In this document: positions 1 to 10,653 of the stretch, piece after piece | How positions within the stretch are numbered: the stretch's first letter is position 1 | How the letters are laid out: each line of letters begins with the position of its first letter | NCBI GenBank assembly: GCA_025738555.1 | Contig: JAOVFP010000003.1 | Location: 1 to 64,000, forward strand | Reading direction: 5' to 3' | From: Cyathus striatus | Taxonomy: Eukaryota; Basidiomycota; Agaricomycetes; Agaricales; Nidulariaceae | Length of the DNA: 64,000 bases | The notes under the pieces: model-generated | Seen by the model: the letters and a program-made list of their open reading frames with translations, nothing else | Database searches by the model: none | Told to the model about the DNA's origin: nothing | Translations under genes and position numbers: made by a program

Positions 1-100
1 CTAACCCTAACCCTAACCCTAACCCTAACCCTAACCCTAACCCTAACCCTAACCCTAACCCTAACCCTAACCCTAACCCTAACCCTAACCCTAACCCTAA
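1..100. repeat. Telomere: CCCTAA tandem array
   Basis: About 16 perfect head-to-tail copies of CCCTAA, the C-strand of a TTAGGG telomere, start at the first base and stop at base 100 with no variants. This places the window at a true chromosome end with the centromere to the right. TTAGGG telomeres are usual in filamentous fungi and basidiomycetes. Confidence 0.98.
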
Positions 101-240
101 GGTCACCTGTCGCTAGTCACTGTCACCTGTCGTTGTCACTTGTCGTCAGTCACATTTACCTGTCATTCGTCACAATAATCTGTCGTTGTGACCTGTCGTT
201 GTCACTGTCACCTGTCGTTTGTCGCAAACGACCTGTCGCA
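101..240. repeat. Telomere-adjacent degenerate GTCAC/CTGTCG repeat
   Basis: Directly after the last telomere unit comes 140 bp built from degenerate copies of TGTCACCTGTCGTTG. The words GTCAC and CTGTCG recur many times with irregular spacing, some of them inverted. There is no open frame of interest. It may be a subtelomeric satellite or the motif-rich end of a decayed transposon. A GTCAC-rich stretch of similar look lies at 41,937-41,990. Confidence 0.75.
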
Positions 241-282
241 GAATTCGCATCGAGTTCCCGTATTTATATTATTAGAGAAATA

Positions 283-870
283 TCCTACCCTAAGGGAGCT
301 ATAATTTATGTTAACTGCCAGTGGCCAACTTACAGTTTAACTTAACTCACCTAAAAGAACAATGCTGTTGATTTTTAGAAATTATACAACATAGAAAAAA
401 CTCGCTGACAAAAGGTAAAATAGACCGGAATACCGAGAAATAATGTACAATAACTTTGGGAGTGACCATTTCATGCCACTGTATAACTTGGAGTTCGGTA
501 GGTATCAATAACTTGTGGTTCGCAATATCTTACCTCCATATATATTTTTCCTGAAGAATATTGATAAGCGAACATTATCATGCCAGGATAGCAGGAAAAT
601 ACTTCTTCAGTTAAATTGTATATGATATCATATACCAAAGAAGTTATAGCAGCAACTAGAATTGAATGTTAGAACATAGAATATCATAATGTTTAAGCAT
701 ACCAAACACTGCACTTATTTCTATATTGTTTTGTATAAAGCTGGTCAAATCAGCATTGTTAAGATCCATATCGCTCTGCTGATAAAATTGTATACATCCC
801 CCAAGGCTCATATATATGCAGAGTCCATCAGGCACCTATATGTATTAATAGTTTGGTATCGCTCAGCCTT
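283..870 (+). repeat. Subtelomeric segment, plus-strand copy
   Basis: This AT-rich stretch is the direct copy of a segment found in reverse complement at about 46,915-47,505. The match is nearly collinear for about 580 bp. Shared landmarks include the palindromic word ATATGATATCATAT (here near 619), AAAGAAGTTATAGCAGCAAC, GGGAGTGACCATTTCATGCC and CTCATATATAT near the inner end. It lies about 180 bp from the telomere repeats. No gene is evident in it, and the few open frames are short and without recognisable domains. Confidence 0.9.
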
Positions 871-2800
871 CAGGAGACTCAACCTCTGTTGCTTACCGGT
901 TCACCATCTAAGTATTCCTATGTATCTTTATATGCATCTACATACGTTAACGACAGTGACATCTCGAAACAGCGGATAATATACGTCCTTACGCAATTTG
1001 TACCTATTTAGTACATGACTTTTGATGAAGCTTCTCATGGAATGCACGTGTATCCTGGATCGATCATCTCTTCCCTTATCAATGTGCTATCACTCCGAGA
1101 CTCCACTTTCCTTAGAATGTTACTTAGGTCTGGGCTTTCTGATGTAGTAGTATGAGCTTACAAGTCACCACTACTGTAGGTAATTATTAGTACTAAAGCC
1201 ACAAATATTTCTCCTTCGAATCAAAATCGAATCCCAATAAGCCTGTATTTCGAAAAGGACATGCCTTCAATAACAACATTCAAGGCATTTTCCTCTTCGG
1301 GCGTCTTCTATCTCTCAATAACTATCCACCTTACACAAACCTTGAGCAGTGTCCTTCCGTTCCAAAAGGATGAACTCTTCGATTTAACGTCGATGGAGGT
1401 TTTTCGCTGTGTGCGCGCGATCGTTGAACGTTGTCGAATCGCGCCCATATACGTGATTAAAAATGCATATCAATTACAAGTTATCAAGTGAGTCAGCGGG
1501 AAATTATTTATTTCCCGGAGGGCCAGAGCATTTCATCAGATCCGAGTTTAAAGGTGAATGAAACACGTACAGGACAGAGTGTGGAGAGCAGTTGAATCAT
1601 GTGCATGAACACCCATCAGCACAGACCAGCACTAACTACAGGGAGGGCCAGAGGCCTCCATGAGAGTGGAACTTCAGAGCTTTTTGGGCAAAAAAATTCA
1701 ATCGATGGAGTTGTGAACGGCAGTAAATAATCTCTGCCATGAAGCAGCATACGTTGGGCGTACGGGCGAGGGGATGAGAAAGATAAAAAAAGGGATGATA
1801 GCCTGAGCGCGTCAATTGATTGGCACACTATTAAAGACCAGACATTTAACAGTTCAGTAGGGTGGGTAATGTATTCTTCTCCTCGATTCCTGCTTAATTC
1901 ACGTATTAATGCGTGTAGCTGGAACAAGTAAAGTTTAATAAGGACCACGATGCGAAGGACGAGCGCTCAATTAAACAGGTATGAGCCGCCGTGCTTTGTA
2001 ACCAAGTTTCAACGTCCGCCGCGCGTCATACGGCCGAATGATTCCTCTGTGTCCCTCTTCCGAGCACCAATCCGTCTCCCGCCTCCCAACTGCGCCCTCC
2101 TCTACCACTCGAGCGACGGGCACACCTGCGTGACGATATGGGGACAACTTGAACGGACACGACAGCAGGTCTAGGCTAACCTAAACAATATGCTCATCCC
2201 CAAGCATGGAACAGCCCTGGGCAGCTCAGTTCGGCGCGGGCACACCCCCTCCTGCTTCGCATAGGGTGCACCACTCATTCACCTGGGCCTTCCTCTTCAA
2301 AGATCACACCGCCGACGCAGATATCATCACCGACCTTGATCAATTCCACCCCGTTGGCGTTTTCACTCAGCTCACGAGCGTCTTTTCAGCCAAGAAACGC
2401 TGACAGCACGGCAAGCCCATCGTCGACAACGACCACCACTACTACCACCCAACTTGAAAGGACCTGTTGCCCACCCGAAGATCCTTTTCAGTGCCTCATC
2501 CCATCTCTTCCTCCCATCTACCTCCTAAACTCATCCCCAGACATACGATAACGGACCCCACCCACACCGTCTCAAAATTTCTCATAGAACTCCCGAATCC
2601 CAAAGTATGTCCTTCCATTCTCATTTCCATCGCTCAGATCTTAATTGACCAGTACCATTTTCACTGTCACCGTTAGAACCCACTAGCACACAAGCACTCT
2701 AATTCCCACCAGCCGCAGATCTGAAGTACCAAACGTCCAACAATCATAGTCACCACGCCAAAAAGGCCGTGCCGCCTCAAGCCCTCCTCGACACTCACTC
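871..2800. other. Gene-poor subtelomeric region
   Basis: No gene can be supported here. Open frames are short and unconvincing, for example about 110 codons on the minus strand at 1,616-1,948. The base composition shifts from AT-rich to C-rich on the plus strand from about 2,000. That C-rich tract leads into the pseudogene that follows and may be its former 5' region. Confidence 0.5.
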
Positions 2801-2810
2801 CCCCAGCTCC

Positions 2811-5000
2811 ATGCCCTACTCCCCGGCATCCATGTAAGTACGTCTCACCCTGTCTCTATCTCCCAGAGTCTTGTCTGACTATCTATTTTGCTCTAGCCGC
2901 TCGATGTCCTCAGCTATCTTCGAGCACGACATCGAACCGCTCTTCCCTCCGATGCTCTCGCCCCCCAACAACACCCTCACCGTATCCCCCGCGCACGCTC
3001 AACAGAGCAGCTGGAGCACGCTGTACCCTCCGTGCTCAACTCGGCAGCTGCCGTTCTCGCCTCTATTGCAGATGAAGAAGTTGAGATCGTCGCTCCAGTC
3101 AATATGAACATGAACGCTCTCTCCCCACGAAACAGCTTCGCAAGTCCCGTAGGCAGCTTACGCAGTCGTAGTCCAAGTTCCGTAGGAAGCGGGATAGTAA
3201 ACGTATCCCCGCACGTTCTATCCTCCCCAGACCTCGTTCCACCCAAGCCAACGTCCAGCGCAGCCCCATCGAATGTCGCTCCTCCTTCCCCTTGCAACAC
3301 AGGTGAACCTTCGACTCTCTCCCCTACCTCCAACTCCACCTCCCCCACCTCCACATCCGCAGCGCATGTGTCACAACGTTTCTCATTCATGTCCTACTCC
3401 GACCCCCCCTCGACACCCGCAACTTTGCATCTCCTATCCTCGCTAACCACCTCAACATCCACACAAGATCCACCACCCCACATTCCCGCCGTGACGCAGA
3501 TCACGTTGTCTCCTGCTGGAGCCGTACACCAAGCATCCGCGGACGAAAGCAGGACAGTGTTCTCGTAGACGATGTTGGTGGCGAGTGGGAGCGGGGAGGG
3601 CTGGGTAGAGGGCTGGAGGAGAGGTTAGAAGAGGCTGTTGCTGTAGGAGCACTGGGTTCGGTGAGCGCATCCGACTTACTGTTATTTCTGATCTCCAGCT
3701 CATTAAACTCGCAGGCGCACTCGAGGTAACCGCGTGATTGTCGCCAATGCTGAGGGGGCTTCAGGCCGAAATCGTGTTTCAGAATTCCGTGAAGCGACGG
3801 CCGTGTCTACCTTCAGTGAGCTGATAAGGTGAAGGCGGATAGGGTGTGGAGGGTTTTTACAAGGCCATTCGGGTGGGGCAGGAAGGATTCTGGTGTGAGC
3901 CATGTGAAGAAGATTCTCGCCTTTTCGTTTTCTACCGCCGCCAACGACGCAGACAATTCAGTGGATGAAGGAGATGTCAAAGACACTACGTCTCGCTACC
4001 CGAGTAGCATCTCCCTCTTCGTTCTCTGAGCCGTTGCTGGTGTTTCCGCGAACCTTCAAGTAGATGGACTGATTCTCCCGTATATGCCAGCTGCTACCTC
4101 CTCCCCGACACACCTTTGCTACCACAATCCATCCCGCATCGCCACAGTCGCCACGTTGCGGTGTTGTATTCTACCATTTCCAACCCCTTTTTCCAACTTC
4201 TCCCCCCTCCCGCTCTCTCAGCATTGTCTCTACCCTTGCTAAACCGTCCCAAGCCACCTACGCCACTGCTACATACTTCCATGCAGGCTCCACTCGCCAT
4301 ATCCTCGTACCTCAGCTGATGTTTCCAATGACCACGGTCGCCTACCTGTTGATTACACCTGCACTCCAAGCTCAGCTGCTACGTCGCTTTTGCCTGTGAT
4401 ACCACCCCCATGAGTTGTGGAGTCTGGTAGCGATATTTACTTAGTTTCGTTGTCGCTAATCGGTCAGCTACCTCCCCCACAAGTTCTCCACTACGCCCCT
4501 TTCACCTTCATCGTTGGATCCTCCTGTTCTCAAGAGGGATGGTGGTATCTCAGCGCTAGAAGTGGGGACGGTCTACTGAATGTGGGCAAGTATGGCTGTT
4601 ACTGTAGATAACTGCGCCAAGTCCGTCGTCTCCCTTTTGTTTTCGAGCTGCTATTGATACTCTCATTGTCAGATCACTGAATAATGTAACTCAGACGATC
4701 GAATATGAACTTTAGCTACATTGTCAAGCAGGATTTCGTGGGGCGTAAGGACCCTGTAGTCGCTATGTGATGCAGGTGATATGATACGCTGGAAGATCGC
4801 CTGCAGAACTGGGGGTTCTCTGGGCGGACAAGCCGGCGGAATAAGCTGGAGTCGAGAGGAAGTGGTAGGGAGCTGAGTGCGAGTCATATAAAGAAGAGGA
4901 GGATGCTCTCTGTTGTGTATTTGATTACCAACACCATGACGACTATATACATCGTTGCGTTGTCATCCTCTGATCGTTTCAATTCTGTGGTCGACAACTC
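2811..5000 (+). pseudogene. Decayed conserved fungal protein, left copy of inverted duplication
   Basis: A short first exon (MPYSPAS) is joined by a typical intron to a coding run containing AIFEHDIEPLFPPMLSPP, then a frameshift near 3,003. The frame continues through MNMNALSP, LRSRSPSSVGSG and RFSFMSYSDPP, shifts again near 3,545 and ends in DDVGGEWERGGLGRGLEERL. A second module follows at about 4,440-4,990 with LPPPQVLHYAPFTFIVGSS and a putative C-terminal membrane segment around LSVVYLI. I recognise the style of a Ser/Pro-rich conserved hypothetical protein of basidiomycetes but know no function. The same modules occur in the same order, inverted, at 25,600-27,260. At least two frameshifts and several stops make this copy unlikely to be functional. 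Whether the two modules belong to one gene is inferred only from their shared order in both copies. Confidence 0.65.
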
Positions 5001-5942
5001 ACAACTCAGCCAATGTAGATGACCTGAGTCGACAAGCCATGGACATGCTCCTCCCTTCCCTTATCTCCTACATGCTGACTCCCGTGCAGAACTATGTTGA
5101 TCATTGTCGTACCTCTCCTTCATACCATGGTTTCCGCGGTAAAGATTCGTCGAGAAGTTACATATATCGTTAGCGTAGGACTAGGATAGATTACGAGAAT
5201 GTATTATTTCATCCCTCGTGCGCCACGGCTGGAAGTGGTTCAGTTTGTCCCATTATGATTCAGAGGAGCTTCTAGTCCTTGATTTCATCTGCTTGTAGGA
5301 GGCTGGACTCCCTGGCTCTAACACGAGCCGCTAGTGAAGGGATGTAGTATTAGTTAAATTCTTGCCCCCTTTCGTTCTCATAAGATGTCTTACCACTTAC
5401 TTACTTGAAATAAACCGGTTAACAGCCGCCGCACTTGCCAAAACGTCAACTCGTACCCTTCTGTAAGAATAAGTATTTGCTATTTCTAAAACAACGGCGT
5501 GGTAGTGGCGAACTTCATGCACACAACAAGGTCGTCATATATATATGTCCGCACTAAAGGTCAGGATTCAGGTATGGGATACGGAGTTCCAAGAACAGGT
5601 TGAACGGTGAAACTGACTCTTAAATGAGCGGCCTTAACGATTTAGTATGTTTAATGGATAGTCAAGATACGAATAAACCAGAGCCACTCATTCAACTTCT
5701 CCACACCACCATGACATTGGTGGCTGACATGTTCTGAGTGCTAAAGCATAATTTAGTTTATGCGCGCATCTTTTCATTGAACACGGCAGATGACTCATTT
5801 CCTACGCAAAGGTACCACTTGACAGTGCAGGTGAGTACATAACTCTTGGTGGGACAATAAGGGGACTTTCACGTACAGAGATCGACACACACACACCTAT
5901 AAAGAGGCGTCGTCTTTTTATCTGCTGTAGCTACCTGATAAT
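5001..5942. other. Intergenic, nothing recognised
   Basis: No coding, RNA or repeat feature was recognised. The region separates the inverted-duplication arm from the 3' end of the F-box/LRR gene. A short AC dinucleotide run lies near 5,886-5,898. Confidence 0.5.
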
Positions 5943-7476
5943 CTATAGTATAGTAAATAACGTAGCATCCTTCGAGGAACCAATTCTAATCGTTATATCT
6001 AAACCCGAATTACCCACTATATCAGACTGAAGAAAACACTTGAGATCTTGTAAATCTTCCTGATTTAATTGACAATAAAAATTCACAGTAACTATCCCGA
6101 GGGAAATCTGTTCAGAATTTGTCTCTTCAGCACCTCCTGTTGGACTTGTTGAAGATTTTTGGTGTGTGAGGCGAGACTTCAACATTTTGATCACTTTATC
6201 TGATGCGTATTCTTCATTCGAGTAAAGATGCAGCTGGAGTTCCTCTAATTGTGGAAACAAATATACGTGGTCTTCATCGAACCACGACATCAGCTTTGAT
6301 AGGATTGTTTGGGGTTTCTCAATCTTCCTTGTTAAATACCAAAGATCTTTAGTTAAGGAGGATGACCAGATGATTCGCAATCGTTTCAGCTGCTGTAGTT
6401 CTTCTACATTCCATGTGGCACCTAGAGATATCCCATAAAGCCTTAATTCTTGCAGCGAGCATTTTGATCGTCTGATAAACCTCGCAAGTACCGACGGGAC
6501 AGCAATATGGCTAATTCCGAGGGTTGTAAGACGCGGTGTAACAATCACATCCAGCAAATTGTCGTAATGGCCAAACAGCTTCAGCTCCTGCAGATTTGGA
6601 AGCGTTATACGTCTTTCAGCGCCAGGGCCTATCATTGTATTCTCCGAGAATTCGAAGATGCTGAGTTTCGGCATGCTGTTTAAAATACTGAAGAGTTCTT
6701 CGACTTGGAGGTGGTTATTACGTGAACAGAAATGAGTTATTTGAGGCCGTGGAAAGTTTAGGAGCTTTCTAAAGGGATAATTGATATTCTCTAAGCCAAA
6801 ATGAGCGAGCGCTGGAGCAGATTTAAACGAATGGGTGCTGAACTGGTTTTGATCTTTGCGAAGAGTCAATGACCTCAAAACATTTAAACATGTGTGATCC
6901 GGGACACGGTCTGAAATGGCATTCCAAACTTCCCATCCAATGCTAACTGTATCCCATTTATAAGCGCTTTTTGTAATCACCCGCCATATACAATTATTTC
7001 CATACATGATACAACATGTTAAAGTCATTTTCTATCCGGATATTCAGTGGAACTTCGTTCGATCGGATAATGCACTTCTCTATAAAAGCAGTAGAGCCTG
7101 CCACTCGCTTCGTATGTTTGAGTCCTTTATAGCGCCCAAAATAGCTATCATCACGGTGTGTCGCATGAACACTTATGTTTGACCAAAAGAAAGGACATGA
7201 GAGCACCAAAGAACGCCAATGGGCACAGACCTCTGTGAGCACTCGAACTGATGTGAAACGATCTTGAACAGCTATGAACCCCTTATCCTTCGAGAATCTT
7301 TGGCTAAGAAGTAATATGTCACACAGCAGATCGTCTGGGACCATTCGGATAGGCGCCAGAAGACTCTTGTGTTGTGCTACAAATGTATTGGCTTCGTCTT
7401 GGTGTTTCCGAAGTGCTTCGAGACAATACTCTACACGGCTAACTTCTTCACTTATTTCAGTTACACTAGATTCCAT
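5943..7476 (-). CDS. F-box/LRR-type protein
   Basis: The product is about 500 residues from two exons. The N-terminus has a short acidic helix (MESSVTEISEEVSRVEYCLEA), a hydrophobic F-box-like region (APIRMVPDDLLCDILLLSQ, VCAHWRSLVLSCPFFWSNI), then leucine-rich segments (LPNLQELKLFG, LQELRLYGISLG, FPQLEELQLHLYS). This is the usual layout of the very large basidiomycete F-box/LRR family. Such proteins are thought to bind Skp1 and bring substrates to an SCF ubiquitin ligase; that role is inferred here. The two frames join cleanly if a 46-nt GT-AG intron at 6,967-7,012 is removed, giving NMF-AYKWDTVSI in frame, so the gene looks intact. The start is the first Met of the N-terminal frame. Downstream on the plus side lies the 3' end of the membrane-protein gene, transcribed in the same direction. 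Confidence 0.8.
6967..7012 (-). other. Predicted intron of the F-box/LRR gene
   Basis: It begins GTATCATG and ends ACAAAAAG on the minus strand, with GTGATTAC as a possible branch site. Removing it fuses two otherwise overlapping frames without a stop. At 46 nt it fits the short introns seen elsewhere in the window. Confidence 0.7.
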
Positions 7477-7946
7477 TTGTGAAATAACAGATTGAGTCGA
7501 TTCGCGTTCAATTCCAATTGGAATTGAATTACATCTGAGAGAAGCATGGGTTTCGCTATTATCAATTGAATAAAACTTGGGGCCGCTTGGATTCGCACAC
7601 GATCGGCATATTTCTCGTGGTGCGCTGAGGATATCGGTTGAGAATAGCAGTCAAAGAATAGAGGCAACTTACATTATATAGTTCTGTTCTGACAGATTGG
7701 CAGTTTGTACGTCGCACATGTGTAAAGATTGAGGCTGTGGGTTGAGATCGCGTCAACTGTAAGTAGATTCAGCAAGTTACAGTGGTTGACGTAATCTGTA
7801 TGTATTCGTGTGACACGAGCGAATCATCAGGCATTATACCAACGCACAGGCCCCAAACTATTTTCAATCGTCGTGGTGAACTTATCATTATCATATATAC
7901 ACCGAATAAATTATTTTACACAACTGCAACCTGCGAGCATCCCTAT

Positions 7947-9809
7947 CTATACCGCAGAACTCGTCGACGCCTCTGCTTCATTTCTTTCAACACCTTCTGA
8001 CCTCTCCAATGACCGTTCTGACTGCTCTGACCTTCGTGACCCTTCGGATCGTCTTGATCCAGATCCTGACGCTGATCCAGAACCCGAACCAGAGCCTGAC
8101 GGTTCCGTATGTTCGCTCTCTGCAGGCTGTTCTTCACCCTCAGCTTGAGTCCGTTTAACGGCCACGAAACTGGGAACACGATACGTCCTCGACGTGTCTT
8201 TTCTAGTCGAGCTTGATGAGTCGATTTTGTCACGTAATGAACTCCGGGATGATAGGCTGGATTGTAATTAGCAGGATGAAGGAAACTTGTGGCTGGTGTT
8301 GACTTACAGACATACGACAGATACAACATTGAGATGTGTTGTTGCGAGGGATGGAATTATAAAGTAAAATGACCCTGAGCTATAGTAGAACTAGAAGAAT
8401 GTGAGTAAGACCTTCAGAATAAATGCGGGGAACATACCAGGAACACTGTTAAACTCGCACAAAAACTACGAAAACCATAGTAAGCAGTGGTCGACATCAA
8501 TCACAAGTCACTTACCTAGTGGCAGCGGACCGATTAAGCGCGTAATTGAACAATTTATCAAGTAATGATTTCGTCCTTTCGTATCGTCAGCCTTACACTT
8601 AATACATTAAGGATGTACTCACCGATGCGCAGCAGTATTTGTCTTGCGGAAGATGTACACCAATATAAATGTGATCAATAAATCACATGCAGCCGTTCCA
8701 CCTCCCTGAATAGACACGACCTTCGTACCGTAAATTGGATCGACTATAATTCTAAGATGGGGGAAAGAGACGTACGATGATCATTCTTTGGCTATTTCCG
8801 AGTTTCAAGAATGTGCCGGCGGTGCTCATCAATGCTACTTGGACTATCGAGTCATTAGATATGGGCGCAGGTGATGTAGAAAGTACGTACTCGTTCCTGC
8901 GGCTGAGAAGAATCAGTAAGTGGTTGATGAAAGAGTGGGAAATATTCTTACTGAACTGAAGTAGCGCGAGCATCAACTATTACAGAGAAGTCAGCGTAAG
9001 AACGGAATCAAGCTGCTACGGGAACTGACAACTGGCACGACGAGCAGACGGAATTTCGGCCCTAAACTCGAGCTCACTGAGAATAAACGTTAGTCAGAGC
9101 TGTGTACGAGAATCTGGATCACACACCTATCCAAATACATGCCGAGAAGAATCTAGAGAAGTGAGATGATGTTGATAGCTTTAATGGAATTACGCGCACA
9201 ATTGAGCGACGAATGTCGTAAGATACTATCAAACGATGATTTAATATTCGACGGCAAAAGGAGGGTAGGATAATACACACCACGAGCATATATTTCGCCT
9301 TTCAACAACCACGTTCAGTACCCTATATCACGCAATGGACCGTAAACATACCGGTATGGAACTGTCATAACTTCAAAACACATACTTTAACAAAAACCAC
9401 ACGACTCACAAAATGATATTATTCAAATCCGCCATATCCCCAAAACTCAGGATAAAGTTTGAATACGTCTGGTGGTCCGTAAATATCGTTTCTAACGTCG
9501 CCAGAAGCCTATAATAGATCAGCGCATGAGCTACCATAGTATAAACCACAACTCACATCAGAAGAAACACAGTCCCCTTGACAAGAATAGGATCAGTCCT
9601 CCCATAGCGCTTCAAATACTGCATCCCAACAAAAGCCCCGACTCCATACAACCTACAAAGCGTCAGAAGTGTTAATTAAACCACAGAACGGTGTCCACTC
9701 ACACAGAATTAATAATTGAAGCAATCATCTGCGCCCCATACACACTCACAAACGTCGGCGAAGTCCTAGGATGAGGCATAAGCGTAACGGAAGGAGGCGG
9801 TGGATCCAT
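7947..9809 (-). CDS. DUF6534-type multi-spanning membrane protein
   Basis: Assembled by eye from several exons separated by short GT-AG introns. The N-terminus is MDPPPPSVTLMPHPRTSP, followed by VYGAQMIASIINSV, LYGVGAFVGMQYLKRYGR, LVKGTVFLLM and LLATLETIFTDHQTY. Later exons give VQ-GGGTAACDLLITFILVYI, FRKTNTAAHR and KSLLDKLFNYALNRSAATR. The final exon is a Ser/Glu-rich cytoplasmic tail ending SSAV. The order 'YGV...YF/YLKRY...LxTxHT...DxLIxxxLxYxxxxxxT...LLDxLxxYAxNxS' is the familiar pattern of the Agaricomycete DUF6534 membrane family, whose function is unknown. The ATG at 9,807-9,809 precedes a short Pro-rich N-terminus, usual for the family. Exon borders in the middle (8,750-9,300) were not all resolved, so total length is uncertain. 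Confidence 0.7.
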
Positions 9810-10653
9810 CTCAGCAGTATAGCAATTTCAGCGGGGCGTTCGAAGAGCTTTAACTCCAGTCCGAGAACTGCCATAATATATCTGTTCTCCTACGATTGTA
9901 GCGTTTCCGAACAAGGGTTTATGACATTGAATACAGATGCTTCTATACAATTTAGCTAAGGTTTTTGGGTTAGCTTAGCCACTGAGGCGCGTGTTTCATA
10001 TGGAAAGGGACCAATCATGAGTAGAAATGAATAAGTTGGGCGCTTGGTACTTGAAGAGTTTCTCATGGTGCTGGGACCCTTGGGGTATAGTTATAACTGC
10101 GCGGGGCGGGACTTGGCTATGTAATTGTGGGTTCTCGGCCGTTGCAATTACGAGGATTCTAAGAATACTAAAAGATCTGCGTAGTAAGAACTTGAAGTAA
10201 AAGATAAAGGTCGAGACGTACCAGCATGTGCACAGATACATAAATAACACTAACACTCAGGGGGGTACATCCAAGGCCCCAAGCCTCGACCCAAGCCATC
10301 GATGTCAAACGCCGACGTCAATTAGATAAGGTATAATATCTTTACATACCACTCATACTACAAACGAAAAAAGAGTCCCAAATGAAAAGAAATGGTATCA
10401 ATGCGCCGAGGAAAAAAGCATACGTGGTGAAATATATAAACAAAAAAAGAACGTTTCATAGCAAAGGTATCAATATCGTCCGGGTAATAAGAAAGAAAGA
10501 AAGCGACTCGGCAAGTTTTAGCTATGGTACAATCATTAATATCTTGAGGAAGGGTCATAGAGGAACATCCAAAGTCCGCAGAGTGCAAGGGTCATCGACA
10601 CCCCAATTCACATGGAAACGAGATCGATCATGTCGAGATTGAAAAACCAAACA
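9810..10653. other. Intergenic between two minus-strand genes
   Basis: It should hold the promoter of the DUF6534-type gene and the 3' flank of the aspartic protease gene. No independent gene is supported. Confidence 0.5.
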
